NCBI GenBank assembly: GCA_963836015.1
Contig: CAWIIF010000002.1
Location: forward strand, 620,001-684,000
Length of the DNA: 64,000 bases
Origin: CAWCDJ01 sp963836015
GTDB lineage: Bacteria; Acidobacteriota; Terriglobia; Bryobacterales; Bryobacteraceae
Direction of reading: 5' to 3'
The position numbers and the translations under genes were made by a program. Under the pieces are notes generated by a model, which worked only from the letters and a program-made list of their open reading frames with translations, had not been told where the DNA came from and did no database searches. Each line of letters starts with the position of its first letter. The first letter of the stretch is position 1. This document shows, in pieces, positions 55,359 to 64,000 of this stretch.

Positions 55359-56846
55359 ATGCCGGATTACATCGGAGCCATCGACCAGGGAACCACCAGC
55401 ACGCGCTTCATCGTCTTTGATCGCGGCGGCCGCCTGGTGGCCACGGCGCAGAAGGAGCACGAGCAGATTTATCCGCAGCCCGGATGGGTGGAGCACGACC
55501 CCGAGGAGATCTGGCTGCGCACGCAACAGGTGGTACGGGAAGCCATGGCGCACCGTGGTCTCAAGCCCGCCGACCTCGCCGGAATCGGCATCACCAATCA
55601 GCGCGAAACCACCGTCCTGTGGAACCGCAAGACCGGGCTGCCGCTGTGCAACGCGCTGGTGTGGCAGGATACGCGCGTGGGCGAAGACGTCACCGAGCTT
55701 TCGCGGCATGGCGGCGCCGACCGGTTTCGCGCCAAGACCGGGCTGCCGCTCTCCACGTATTTCAGCGGGCTCAAACTGCGCTGGGTGCTGGAGCATGTCC
55801 CCGGCGCCCGCCAGCAGGCGGAGGCGGGCGAGATCCTTTTCGGCACTATCGATTCCTTCCTTATCTGGCGGCTCACGGGACTGCACATCACCGATTGTAC
55901 GAATGCCAGCCGCACGCAGCTGATGAATCTCGAAACCCTGGATTGGGATCCCGAGTTGCTCACCGCATTCGGCATTCCCCGGCAGATTCTGCCGGCCATC
56001 CGGTCGAGCAGCGAATGCTACGGCCCCGCCACGCTTGACGCGATTCAGGGCGTGCCGGTGGCCGGTATTCTGGGCGATCAGCAGGCGGCGCTGGTAGGCC
56101 AGACCTGCTTCAACGCGGGCGAAGCCAAGAACACCTACGGCACCGGATGTTTTCTGCTCATGAACACCGGTACCGATATCGTGCAGTCGCGCTTCGGCCT
56201 GCTCACCACGGTGGCGTTCCAGTTGCAGCACCGGCCGGCGAGCTACGCGCTGGAAGGCAGCGTGGCCATCACCGGAGCGCTGGTGCAGTGGATCCGCGAC
56301 AACTTCGGGCTGATCTCCAAGAGCCACGAGATCGAGGCCCTGGCCCGTACCGTGGAGGATAACGGCGGCGTCTATTTCGTCCCCGCCTTCTCCGGCCTTT
56401 ACGCGCCGCACTGGAAACACAACGCGCGCGGCATCATCGCCGGCCTGACCCGCTACACCAACAAGGGGCACCTGGCGCGAGCCGTGCTCGAGGCCACGGC
56501 TTACCAGACTCGCGAGGTGGTGGAGGCCATGGAAAAAGACGCCGGAGTCCCGGTCAACATCCTGCGTACCGACGGCGGCATGGTCGATAATGATTTGCTT
56601 ATGCAGTTCCAGGCGGACATCCTGAACCGGGTCGTCGTTCGCCCGGCGGTAAAGGAGACCACCGCTCTCGGCGCCGCTTACGCCGCGGGCCTCGCCACCG
56701 GCTTCTATGCCGGGGTGGACGAGTTGCGTGCCCAGTGGTCGGTCGACCATACCTGGCACCCGGGCATGGATGCCGAGCGCCGCGAGCGCCTCTACCGCTT
56801 CTGGAAAAGGGCGGTTACGCGATCGTTCGACTGGCTGGAAGAATAA
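55359..56846 (+). CDS. glpK: Glycerol kinase
   Basis: 495 residues. ATG 55359 gives MPDYIGAIDQGTTSTRFIVF, the standard GlpK start; the ATG four codons earlier is less likely. FGGY-family features: GITNQRETTVLWNRKTG, GILGDQQAALVGQ, KNTYGTGCFLLMNTG and the C-terminal NILRTDGGMVDNDLLMQFQADI (in part). Phosphorylates glycerol to glycerol-3-phosphate with ATP in the cytosol. The aquaporin-like facilitator follows 10 bp downstream, the classic glpK-glpF pair. Confidence 0.97.
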   Translation: MPDYIGAIDQGTTSTRFIVFDRGGRLVATAQKEHEQIYPQPGWVEHDPEEIWLRTQQVVREAMAHRGLKPADLAGIGITNQRETTVLWNRKTGLPLCNALVWQDTRVGEDVTELSRHGGADRFRAKTGLPLSTYFSGLKLRWVLEHVPGARQQAEAGEILFGTIDSFLIWRLTGLHITDCTNASRTQLMNLETLDWDPELLTAFGIPRQILPAIRSSSECYGPATLDAIQGVPVAGILGDQQAALVGQTCFNAGEAKNTYGTGCFLLMNTGTDIVQSRFGLLTTVAFQLQHRPASYALEGSVAITGALVQWIRDNFGLISKSHEIEALARTVEDNGGVYFVPAFSGLYAPHWKHNARGIIAGLTRYTNKGHLARAVLEATAYQTREVVEAMEKDAGVPVNILRTDGGMVDNDLLMQFQADILNRVVVRPAVKETTALGAAYAAGLATGFYAGVDELRAQWSVDHTWHPGMDAERRERLYRFWKRAVTRSFDWLEE

Positions 56847-56856
56847 GGGATACCCA

Positions 56857-57585
56857 ATGGAAAAACAGATGTTCGGCGAATTCATGGGCACGCTCGTGCT
56901 CATCCTGATGGGGAACGGAGTGGTGGCGAACGTCCTCCTCAAGAAATCCAAGGCGGAGGATTCCGGCTGGATCGTCATCACTACGGGATGGGCCCTGGCC
57001 GTGCTTGTCGGCGTCCTCACCTCGATCGCCTGCGGCAGTGCGGACGCGAATCTGAATCCTGCGGTGACCATCGGGGTTGCCGTCAAGACAGGCGACTTCA
57101 GTAAGTTCCTGCCCTACCTGGTGGCCCAACTGGCAGGCGCGATGCTCGGCGCCATGCTCGTCTGGCTGAATTTCTATCCGCACTGGCGGGAAACGCCGGA
57201 TGCCGACCGCAAAGCCGCCTGCTTCTTCACCTCGCCGGCGATTCGCAACTACGGCTCGAACCTGTTCAGCGAGATGCTGGGAAGCTTCGTGCTGGTGCTC
57301 GTGGCCGGTGCGATCTTCTCGAAAGCCGTTTCGCCCACCGGCCCCGCCGCGGGCTTCGGCCCCTACCTCGTCGGCAGCCTGGTTTGGGGGATCGGGCTCA
57401 GCCTCGGCGGCACTACCGGCTACGCCATCAATCCCGCGCGCGATTTCGGACCGCGCGTGGCCCACGCGATTCTGCCCATCGCCAAGAAGGGCGGGTCGGA
57501 CTGGGCCTACGCCCCGGTGCCGATCGTCGGTCCGCTCCTGGGCGGCACGCTGGCGGGCATCTTTATGCGGATCGTGGGCTTCTGA
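56857..57585 (+). CDS. glpF: Aquaporin/glycerol facilitator (MIP family)
   Basis: 242 residues from ATG 56857. Six membrane segments and the two NPA loops: NLNPAVTIGVAV after segment 2 and INPARDFGPR after segment 5. The second NPA followed by Arg and the preceding wide-pore features (NFYPHWRETPDADRKAACF, in part, in the loop) fit a glycerol facilitator over a pure water channel. With GlpK it imports and traps glycerol. Start chosen because the hydrophobic first segment begins there, right after the GlpK stop. Confidence 0.93.
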   Translation: MEKQMFGEFMGTLVLILMGNGVVANVLLKKSKAEDSGWIVITTGWALAVLVGVLTSIACGSADANLNPAVTIGVAVKTGDFSKFLPYLVAQLAGAMLGAMLVWLNFYPHWRETPDADRKAACFFTSPAIRNYGSNLFSEMLGSFVLVLVAGAIFSKAVSPTGPAAGFGPYLVGSLVWGIGLSLGGTTGYAINPARDFGPRVAHAILPIAKKGGSDWAYAPVPIVGPLLGGTLAGIFMRIVGF

Positions 57586-57597
57586 GCGGACGGACGG

Positions 57598-58989
57598 TCA
57601 GGCCGGCACACGCGCCGGCAGCTCCTTCAGTATCTCGCTGACAAACGCCTTGGCATCGCCGAACAGCATCAGCGTTTTGTCCATGTAATACAGTTCGTTG
57701 TCGATGCCCGCAAAGCCGGGGCTCATGGAGCGCTTGATCACCATCACGGTGCGCGCCTTGTCCACGTCCAGAATCGGCATGCCGTAAATGGGGCTGGTCT
57801 TATCCGTGCGCGCCGCGGGGTTGGTCACGTCGTTTGCCCCGATGACGAGGGCCACGTCGCACTGCGGGAACTCGCCGTTGATATCGTCCATCTCGAACAG
57901 GCGGTCATAAGGGATGTCGGCTTCCGCCAGCAGGACGTTCATGTGCCCGGGCATGCGTCCGGCCACCGGGTGAATCGCGAATTTTACGTCCACGCCGCGC
58001 CGGGCAAGGGAATCCGAAAGCTCGCGGATCTTGTGCTGCGCCTGCGCTACCGCCAGGCCGTATCCCGGCACGATGATCACGCTGCCCGCCGACTCCAGGA
58101 TCGACGCGGCTTCTTCCGCGCTGGCGCTGCGCACCGGGCGCTGCTCCGTGCGGGCCTGGGCCGGCTGGATCTGGCCGAAGGCGCCGAACAGCACGTTGGC
58201 GAACGACCGGTTCATCGCCTTGCACATGATGATCGAGAGGATCAGGCCCGACGAACCGTCGAGCGCGCCCGCGATGATCAGCAGCTTATTCTCCAGTGCG
58301 AACCCCATCGCGCAGGCCGAAAGGCCGGCGTAGGAATTCAGCAGCGCGATCACGGTCGGCATGTCTGCCCCGCCGATCGGGATGATCAGCAGCACGCCGA
58401 ACAGCAGCGCCAGTCCCGCGAAGATCGGGAACAGGTAGGTATCGGTGGGCACCAGGATCAGCCGGACGCCCAGCCCCGCCGCGATGGCGAACAGCCCCAG
58501 GTTAATGAAGTTCTGGTTGCGGTAGGTGATGGGCCTCTGGGGCAGCACCTCCTGCAGTTTGCCCATCGCCATGAGACTTCCGGTGAAGGTCAGGAAGCCG
58601 AGCAGGGTCTCGACGATCAGCGCTACCATCACGAACCCGTGAAGCTCCGTGGCTGCCTGCGGCTGCCTCTGGTAAAACTCCGCCGTTCCCACCAGCGCAG
58701 CGGCCAGCGCGCCGCATGCGTGCGACAGCGCGGTCCGCTGCGGCACGGCGGTCATCGGCATGATGTAGGCTATCGGGATCCCCACCGCAGTCCCGATCAG
58801 GAACGCCGCGAAGACCCACTGCCAGTTGAAGACGTGCTGCGATACCAGCGTGCCGCAGATGGCCAGCAGCATCCCGATTTCGCCCGCGAACACGCCGCGC
58901 CGCGCGGTGGCCGGAGTGTTCATCCACTTCAGAGACAGGATGAACAGCGCCGCCGAGACGATGTAGATGTAATGGACCGCCTGCGCCAT
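57598..58989 (-). CDS. pntB: NAD(P) transhydrogenase subunit beta
   Basis: 463 residues, nine or so membrane segments (for example ALFILSLKWMN, IGMLLAICGTLVSQHVFNWQ in part) and the C-terminal NADP-binding domain III: VIIVPGYGLAVAQAQHKIREL, HPVAGRMPGHMNVLLAEADIPYD (in part), and SMSPGFAGIDNELYY. Couples proton flow to hydride transfer from NADH to NADP. Its ATG overlaps the stop of the small subunit by one base (TAATG). Last gene of the sucC-sucD-ndk-pnt run. Confidence 0.96.
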   Translation of the reverse strand: MAQAVHYIYIVSAALFILSLKWMNTPATARRGVFAGEIGMLLAICGTLVSQHVFNWQWVFAAFLIGTAVGIPIAYIMPMTAVPQRTALSHACGALAAALVGTAEFYQRQPQAATELHGFVMVALIVETLLGFLTFTGSLMAMGKLQEVLPQRPITYRNQNFINLGLFAIAAGLGVRLILVPTDTYLFPIFAGLALLFGVLLIIPIGGADMPTVIALLNSYAGLSACAMGFALENKLLIIAGALDGSSGLILSIIMCKAMNRSFANVLFGAFGQIQPAQARTEQRPVRSASAEEAASILESAGSVIIVPGYGLAVAQAQHKIRELSDSLARRGVDVKFAIHPVAGRMPGHMNVLLAEADIPYDRLFEMDDINGEFPQCDVALVIGANDVTNPAARTDKTSPIYGMPILDVDKARTVMVIKRSMSPGFAGIDNELYYMDKTLMLFGDAKAFVSEILKELPARVPA

Positions 58990-59285
58990 TACTTCCGCTC
59001 CTCGCGCTTCTTGAACATCTTCAGCATGCGGTCGGTGATCAGAAACCCGCTGACGATATTGGTCACGGCCGCGGTGATGGCGATGAACCCCAGCACCTTG
59101 CTGAGCATGGTCGCCCCCGCCGATCCGGTGATCAGGATGGCGCCCACCACCGAGATGGCGGAAATCGCGTTGGTGAGCGACATCAGCGGCGTGTGCAGCA
59201 GGGGCGAGACCTTTCGGATCACCTCCAGGCCGACGAATGTCGCCAGCATGAAAACGTAGAGTCCAAGCACCAGTTCATCGGACAT
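58989..59285 (-). CDS. pntAb: NAD(P) transhydrogenase small membrane subunit (alpha part 2)
   Basis: 98 residues with three membrane segments (ELVLGLYVFMLATFVGLEVI, ISAISVVGAILITGSAGATML, VLGFIAITAAVTNIVSGFLI). This is domain II part of the alpha subunit encoded separately, the three-gene arrangement common in many bacteria. Overlaps pntA by 11 bp and pntB by 1 bp, so the subunits are translationally coupled. Charged tail LKMFKKREERK is cytosolic. Confidence 0.93.
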   Translation of the reverse strand: MSDELVLGLYVFMLATFVGLEVIRKVSPLLHTPLMSLTNAISAISVVGAILITGSAGATMLSKVLGFIAITAAVTNIVSGFLITDRMLKMFKKREERK

Positions 59286-60441
59286 GGGACGCTCCCAGGG
59301 CTTCCTTCACGCGAGGGTGCACGACCGCGCCTTCGTGAGTCACCAGCGTTTCGCGGACAATTTCGTCCTCGGGGTCGAGCTGCAATTGTCCGTCCTTTAC
59401 GAGGTATTTCAGGAAGGTCGCGATGTTCTTCGCATACATCTGGCTGGCGTGGTAAGGCACAGTCGAAGCCAGGTTGACCGGGCCGTGAATGGAGACGCCG
59501 CCCTGTTCCACCACCTCGCCCGGCCGCGTGAGTTCGCAGTTGCCGCCGCGCTCGGCCGCGATATCCACGATCACCGATCCCGGCGCCATGCGCGCCACCA
59601 TCTCGGCCGTGACCAGGACCGGCGCTTTCTTGCCGGGAACCGCGGCTGTGGTGATCACTACGTTCTGCTCCGCCAGCACCCCACCCATGGCTTCGCGCTG
59701 TCGCCGGTAAAAGTCTTCGCCCATGGCCTTGGCATAACCGCCCTTATCCTCCGCGGCGGTCTCCCCCACGTCGAGCACGATAAATCGCGCGCCCAGACTC
59801 TCGATCTGTTCTTTCACCGCCGCGCGGATGTCGTATCCGCTGACGACCGCGCCGAGACGCCGCGCCGTTGCGATGGCCTGCAGTCCCGCCACCCCCGCTC
59901 CGATCACCAGCACGCGCGCCGGAGTGATGGTCCCGGCCGCTGTCATCAGCATGGGAAACATGCGGGGCAGGGCGTTGGCGGCGATCAGGACGGCCTTGTA
60001 ACCCGCAATGGTGGCCATCGACGAGAGCGCGTCCATGCTCTGTGCGCGGGTGATGCGCGGCATCAGTTCCATCGCCAGGAAGGTGACGCCGCGTTCGGCC
60101 AGCTGCCGCGCCGCATCGATGGCGGTCAGCGGCTCTCCGAAGCCGATCACCGTCTGGCCCCGCCGCAGCAGAGGCAAGTCGCCTGCCCCAGCTTCAGGAT
60201 TGGCGCCCAGGCTGCGCACCTGCAGCAGAACATCGGCGTTGGCGAATACCTCCGCCCGGCTCATTAGAGCGACGCCCTTGGCCCCGTACTCGGAATCTGG
60301 AAAGCCCGCGGGCACGCCGGCCCCGCTTTCCATGATCAGCTCGACCCCCGTCTTATTAAGGACGCTGATTGCGCCGGGGATCATCGCCACGCGGCGTTCG
60401 CCCGGCGCTGATTCGGAAACCACTCCGACTTTGATGCCCAT
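59275..60441 (-). CDS. pntA: NAD(P) transhydrogenase subunit alpha part 1 (NAD-binding)
   Basis: 388 residues, soluble. MGIKVGVVSESAPGERRVAM is the conserved start; the NAD site is VLVIGAGVAGLQAIATARRLG, with VSGYDIRAAVKEQIESLGARF (in part) and MAPGSVIVDIAAERGGNCE (alanine dehydrogenase/PNT fold). It lacks the membrane part, supplied by pntAb. Forms the proton-translocating transhydrogenase with PntB, which supplies NADPH. Confidence 0.96.
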   Translation of the reverse strand: MGIKVGVVSESAPGERRVAMIPGAISVLNKTGVELIMESGAGVPAGFPDSEYGAKGVALMSRAEVFANADVLLQVRSLGANPEAGAGDLPLLRRGQTVIGFGEPLTAIDAARQLAERGVTFLAMELMPRITRAQSMDALSSMATIAGYKAVLIAANALPRMFPMLMTAAGTITPARVLVIGAGVAGLQAIATARRLGAVVSGYDIRAAVKEQIESLGARFIVLDVGETAAEDKGGYAKAMGEDFYRRQREAMGGVLAEQNVVITTAAVPGKKAPVLVTAEMVARMAPGSVIVDIAAERGGNCELTRPGEVVEQGGVSIHGPVNLASTVPYHASQMYAKNIATFLKYLVKDGQLQLDPEDEIVRETLVTHEGAVVHPRVKEALGASHVR

Positions 60442-60513
60442 TTCGTTCTGCCAGATTGCCTGCCCGCTCCCTGACGGTCGCGGCTCTGTTCGGAAATTGA
60501 GCGGGCAAGGCTC

Positions 60514-60933
60514 CTACAACAAATCTGCGGTACTGAAGAAGAACCTCAGCTCGGCCTCGGCCGTTTCCGGCGCATCCGAGCCGTGAATACAATTGCGCTC
60601 GATATTCTCGGCGAACCGCTTCCGGATCGTGCCTTCGGCGGCGTTGGCCGGGTTAGTCGCGCCCATCACTTCGCGCAGCTTCTTGACGGCATCTTCGCGC
60701 TCGAGCGCCATCACGATGATCGGGCCTTCCGTCATGAACTTCACCAGCCCCGCGTAGAACGGCCTCTCGCGATGCACGGCATAAAAACCCTGAGCCTGCG
60801 CTTCGGTCAGGCGGGTCATGCGCAATCCGAGGATCTTGAAGCCCGCCTGTTGGATCATGGCCAGAATCTCGCCGGCTTGCCCGGCAGCCACGGCGTCCGG
60901 TTTAACGATGGAAAATGTGCGTTCGACACTCAT
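60514..60933 (-). CDS. ndk: Nucleoside diphosphate kinase
   Basis: 139 residues from ATG 60933. ERTFSIVKPDAVAAGQAGEI is the start; the active-site His lies in NCIHGSDAPETAEAE, and MTEGPIIVMALERE is the nucleotide-binding stretch. Converts NDPs to NTPs with ATP and balances nucleotide pools. The ATG overlaps the sucD stop (ATGA), so it is translated with the succinyl-CoA ligase, a reasonable pairing since that enzyme makes NTP. Confidence 0.97.
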   Translation of the reverse strand: MSVERTFSIVKPDAVAAGQAGEILAMIQQAGFKILGLRMTRLTEAQAQGFYAVHRERPFYAGLVKFMTEGPIIVMALEREDAVKKLREVMGATNPANAAEGTIRKRFAENIERNCIHGSDAPETAEAELRFFFSTADLL

Positions 60934-61796
60934 AAGAGGCTCTGAATCGTAACTCCGATCTCGGCCGGCGTGGGACACACGGTAATACCCGCGTCCTTCA
61001 TCGCCGCAATCTTGTCTGAAGCCTTACCCGACCCGCCGGCAATGATGGCGCCGGCGTGGCCCATGCGCCGTCCCGGGGGCGCCGTCTGGCCGGCCACGAA
61101 GCCCACCACGGGCTTCTTCACCTTGGCCTTCACGTAAGCCGCTGCCGTCTCTTCCGCGTTCCCGCCGATTTCGCCGATCATCACGATGGCGTGCGTGTCC
61201 GGGTCGTTATTGAACAGTTCGAGCGCATCCAGGAAGTTGGTCCCGATGATCGGGTCGCCGCCGATTCCGATGCAAGTGGATTGTCCGATCCCCAGTTTCG
61301 TCAACTGGCCCACTGCCTCGTAGGTCAGCGTACCCGAGCGGGAGACCACGCCGACGTGGCCTTCCAGGTGAATGTGCCCCGGCATGATTCCGATCTTGCA
61401 CTTGCCGGGCGAAATGACGCCCGGGCAGTTCGGCCCGATCAGCCTCGTCTTTTTTCCCTGCAGGAACTGCCAGGCCTTCACCATATCGAGCGCCGGAATG
61501 CCCTCCGTGATGCAGACCACCAGGGCGACCCCTGCGTCGGCCGCTTCCATGATGGCATCGGCGGCGAATGGCGGCGGTACGAAAATCACCGTTGCGTTTG
61601 CGCCGGTCTGCGCCACGGCTTGCGCCATGGTGTCGAACACCGGAAGGTCCAGATGCTTGCCGCCGCCCTTGCCCGGTACCACTCCGCCCACTACGTTGGT
61701 TCCGTACGCGATAGCCTGCTGCGCGTGGAACGTTCCCTCCTTGCCCGTGAATCCTTGAACAATCAGTCGAGTATTCGTGTCTACCAGTACGCTCAT
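60930..61796 (-). CDS. sucD: Succinyl-CoA ligase (ADP/GDP-forming) subunit alpha
   Basis: 288 residues. SVLVDTNTRLIVQGFTGKEGTFH (in part), the CoA-binding GGVVPGKGGGKH, and the active-site His in RMGHAGAIIAGGSGKASDK. Substrate-level phosphorylation step of the TCA cycle, with the beta subunit encoded 48 bp upstream. Catalytic His is phosphorylated during turnover. Confidence 0.97.
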   Translation of the reverse strand: MSVLVDTNTRLIVQGFTGKEGTFHAQQAIAYGTNVVGGVVPGKGGGKHLDLPVFDTMAQAVAQTGANATVIFVPPPFAADAIMEAADAGVALVVCITEGIPALDMVKAWQFLQGKKTRLIGPNCPGVISPGKCKIGIMPGHIHLEGHVGVVSRSGTLTYEAVGQLTKLGIGQSTCIGIGGDPIIGTNFLDALELFNNDPDTHAIVMIGEIGGNAEETAAAYVKAKVKKPVVGFVAGQTAPPGRRMGHAGAIIAGGSGKASDKIAAMKDAGITVCPTPAEIGVTIQSLL

Positions 61797-61844
61797 TCCA
61801 GTCCTCAGCCCACTAATGCGCGGTCCCTTACGGTTGTAGCTCTG

Positions 61845-63002
61845 TTATGCGGCCAGCTTGACGACTTTCTCGGCGGCGTCCCGCATGTCCTGCCCCACCG
61901 TAAAGTTCAGCCCCGATTCCATCAGAATCCGCCGGCCCAATTCCACGTTGGTTCCTTCCATCCGGACCACGATCGGCACTTGGATGTTCAGGTCGCGCGC
62001 CGCCGCCACCACTCCCGTGGCCAGCGTGTCGCAGCGCAATATGCCGCCGAAAATATTGATCAGCACGGCCTTGACGTGCTTGTCGGAAAGCAGAATGCGA
62101 AACGCGTTTTTTACCTGCTCGGCGCTCGCTCCGCCGCCCACGTCCAGGAAGTTAGCGGGGCTGCCGCCGGCGTATTTGATGATGTCCATGGTGGCCATCG
62201 CCAGGCCCGCGCCGTTCACCATGCAGCCCACGGTGCCATCCAGCTTGATGTAGTTCAGGCTGAACCGCGAGGCCTCGACTTCGAGCGGATCCTCTTCGTT
62301 GAGGTCGCGCAGTTCCAGCAGTTCCTTGTGGCGGTACAGGGCGTTATCATCGAAGTTGATTTTGGCATCGAGCGCGTAGACCTTCCCGTCCTTGGTCAGG
62401 ATGAACGGGTTGATCTCGGCCAGCGACGCATCCATCGCGGTGTACGCCCGCGCCAGAGCCATCATGGCTGCCGCGGCCGCGTTCACGCTGGCCGCTGGAA
62501 TGCCGATGCCGAAGGCCAGCTTGCGCGCCTGGTAGGCCAGCAGCCCGAACCCCGGTTCGAGCGTCTCTTTCAGAATCAGCTCCGGGGTCTTCGCGGCTAC
62601 TTCTTCGATCTCCATGCCGCCGGCCGCCGAAGCCATGAGCACCGGCTTCCCCTGTACGCGGTCGAGCACGATCCCCAGGTACAACTCGCGCTCGATGGGC
62701 AGCGTCTCCTCAATCAACAGGCGCTGCACAATGCGGCCTTCCGGGCCGGTCTGGTGCGTCACCAGCCGCATTCCCAGAATCCGGCGGGCGAGCTCAACGG
62801 CTTCCGCGGCGTCTTTCGCCACTTTCACACCGCCGCCTTTGCCTCGTCCCCCCGCGTGAATCTGCGCTTTTACAACTACGCTTCCGCCGATCTCTTTTGC
62901 CGCCGCTTCGACTTCCTCCACTGTGAATGCAACCACGCTGCGCGGCACAGGAACGTGGTACTGGCCCAGAATGGCCTTTGCCTGATACTCGTGAATTTTC
63001 AT
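61845..63002 (-). CDS. sucC: Succinyl-CoA ligase (ADP/GDP-forming) subunit beta
   Basis: 385 residues. MKIHEYQAKAILGQYHVPVPR start, ATP-grasp region VVVKAQIHAGGRGKGGGVKV, LAEINPFILTKDGKVYALDAK (in part) and the CoA-binding GGILRCDTLATGVVAAARDL. Forms the heterodimer with SucD. First gene of the run sucC-sucD-ndk-pntA-pntAb-pntB; divergent from trpD, with 51 bp between the two starts. Confidence 0.97.
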   Translation of the reverse strand: MKIHEYQAKAILGQYHVPVPRSVVAFTVEEVEAAAKEIGGSVVVKAQIHAGGRGKGGGVKVAKDAAEAVELARRILGMRLVTHQTGPEGRIVQRLLIEETLPIERELYLGIVLDRVQGKPVLMASAAGGMEIEEVAAKTPELILKETLEPGFGLLAYQARKLAFGIGIPAASVNAAAAAMMALARAYTAMDASLAEINPFILTKDGKVYALDAKINFDDNALYRHKELLELRDLNEEDPLEVEASRFSLNYIKLDGTVGCMVNGAGLAMATMDIIKYAGGSPANFLDVGGGASAEQVKNAFRILLSDKHVKAVLINIFGGILRCDTLATGVVAAARDLNIQVPIVVRMEGTNVELGRRILMESGLNFTVGQDMRDAAEKVVKLAA

Positions 63003-63053
63003 GGAATTCTGCTTGTGTTAGTATGGCGGAACAGCCAGAAACCCTAATATATC

Positions 63054-64000
63054 ATGTCCCTTTCCCTATACCTGGAGCGCGTCGCGAGCCGCCAGCACCT
63101 GTCCCCGGAGGAGGCCGATGCCGCCATGCAGTCCGTCCTCAGCGGCCAGGCCAGCCAGGCCCAGATCGCGGCGTTTCTGGTTGCTTTGCGGATGAAGGGC
63201 GAGACCTCGGACGAACTGGTCGGATTCGCACGCGCCATGCGGCGGATGGCCGTGCCGGTCGATCCGGGCCTTAACGGGGCCCCGCTGCTCGACACCTGCG
63301 GCACCGGTGGGGACGGTGCGGGAACGTTCAATATTTCGACCTTGGCGGCTTTCGTCGTGGCCGGCGCCGGTATCCACGTTGCCAAGCACGGCAACCGGTC
63401 GGCAAGCGGGAGACCTGGCTGCGGCAGCGCCGACCTGCTGGAATCGCTGGGTATCGACATCGCCCTAACCCCCGAGCAGTCCGCGCGCGCCATCCGCGAA
63501 GTCGGCATCGGGTTTCTCTTCGCCCCTGCGGTGCACACCGCCATGCGCCATGCCCAGCCCGTGCGCGTCGATCTCAAAATGCGCACGGTCTTCAACCTGC
63601 TGGGTCCACTGACCAATCCCGCCTGTGCCACCGCCCAGGTGGTCGGCGCCCCCTCCCCTCACTCGGCCGAATTGTTGGCCTCTGCCCTGGCGGTCCTCGG
63701 ACTTCGGCGCGGATTCGTGGTGCACGGGTCCGACGGACTGGACGAAATCACCACTACGGGATCCACCCTGGTCTACGAAGTCGGCGGCGGCCTGGTGCTG
63801 CCCAGGGAATTGGAGCCGGGAGACTTCGCCGTTCCCCCGGCAAGGCCCGAAGACCTCAAAGGCGGCGACCAGCAGCGAAATGCCGAGATCGCACGCGCCG
63901 TGCTGTCGGGATCGCGGGGGCCTCAGCGGGATATCGTGCTTGCCAATGCCTCCGCGGGACTGGTAGCAGCCGGCCTGGTGGGGACTTTCCTCGAGGGCGC
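63054..64000 (+). CDS. trpD: Anthranilate phosphoribosyltransferase, partial
   Basis: The gene runs off the window end after about 315 codons. MSLSLYLERVASRQHLSPEE is the helical N-domain; DTCGTGGDGAGTFNIST is the PRPP-binding glycine loop, followed by VAKHGNRSASG and SADLLESLGI. In the KHGNRS loop the sequence reads SASGRPGCGSAD, two residues longer than the usual S-x-S-S-x-x-GSAD. The metal-binding DE pair is at LDEITTTG. Tryptophan biosynthesis step 2. No other trp gene is visible in the window. Confidence 0.95.
   Translation, partial: MSLSLYLERVASRQHLSPEEADAAMQSVLSGQASQAQIAAFLVALRMKGETSDELVGFARAMRRMAVPVDPGLNGAPLLDTCGTGGDGAGTFNISTLAAFVVAGAGIHVAKHGNRSASGRPGCGSADLLESLGIDIALTPEQSARAIREVGIGFLFAPAVHTAMRHAQPVRVDLKMRTVFNLLGPLTNPACATAQVVGAPSPHSAELLASALAVLGLRRGFVVHGSDGLDEITTTGSTLVYEVGGGLVLPRELEPGDFAVPPARPEDLKGGDQQRNAEIARAVLSGSRGPQRDIVLANASAGLVAAGLVGTFLEG

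Noticed and set aside
55350..57086. 578-codon minus-strand frame
   Set aside because: Shadow of glpK and glpF.
61056..63047. 663-codon plus-strand frame
   Set aside because: Shadow of sucD/sucC.
63045..63050. TAATAT as -10 of a trpD promoter
   Set aside because: Too close to the ATG (63054) for a normal promoter; kept only as a base-composition feature.

Overview
This GC-rich window looks like chromosome from an acidobacterium of the Solibacter/Bryobacter type (order Bryobacterales). The call rests on family content: FtsX-like 'acidobacterial duplicated orphan permeases' (ADOP; one frameshifted, two intact, one 3' remnant), two 'VWFA-related Acidobacterial domain' secreted proteins, a BlaI/M56-TonB sensor pair, a PEP-CTERM protein, a carboxypeptidase-regulatory-like secreted protein and a TonB-receptor tail fragment. 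No rRNA, tRNA, CRISPR array, integrase or intact transposase was seen.

Layout. 1-4.5 kb (minus): GH3 N-acetylhexosaminidase (cut by the window start), single-domain response regulator, VWFA-related protein, rhomboid protease, small membrane protein. 4.5-13.1 kb: Gfo/Idh/MocA oxidoreductase, frameshifted ADOP permease, DUF2254 membrane protein, TonB-receptor tail remnant, ThuA protein, Omp85-like barrel and a small unknown protein. 13.2-19.8 kb: a co-oriented glycan block (GT2, DegT aminotransferase, epimerase, methyltransferase, GT-C glycosyltransferase, secreted propeller protein) bracketed by a 33-bp direct repeat that is also the 3' end of the neighbouring Fe-S protein gene. 19.7-24.6 kb: Fe-S protein, two MacB-like permeases, YheT-type hydrolase, CusF-like lipoprotein, YjbR protein. 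24.7-32.3 kb: frameshifted phospholipase C, an 18-residue-repeat DUF4097-like protein, and a very large LamG/FN3/propeller gene broken by three indels. 32.4-37.5 kb: cupins, a secreted Gfo/Idh/MocA protein and the BlaI-M56 pair with a clear promoter and twin operators. 37.5-42.7 kb: secreted regulatory-like protein, second VWFA-related protein with Tyr-Pro-Gly repeats, frameshifted acyl-CoA dehydrogenase, PEP-CTERM protein. 42.8-53.8 kb: two ADOP permeases flanking a monooxygenase/Fe-ADH pair, then a secreted GH42 plus DUF6259-like pair, again followed by a duplicated 3' end of the upstream gene. 53.8-54.5 kb: no convincing gene. 54.5-64 kb: LolA-like protein, glpK-glpF, a sucC-sucD-ndk-pntA-pntAb-pntB operon and the start of trpD.

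Two points stand out. First, two functionally coherent, co-oriented gene blocks (glycan synthesis, glycan hydrolysis) each sit between an intact gene and a displaced second copy of that gene's last ~33-35 bp, suggesting cargo inserted at gene 3' ends. Second, four otherwise well-conserved genes carry six single-base indels (five insertions, one deletion), which is either assembly error or real decay and must be settled before those genes are interpreted.
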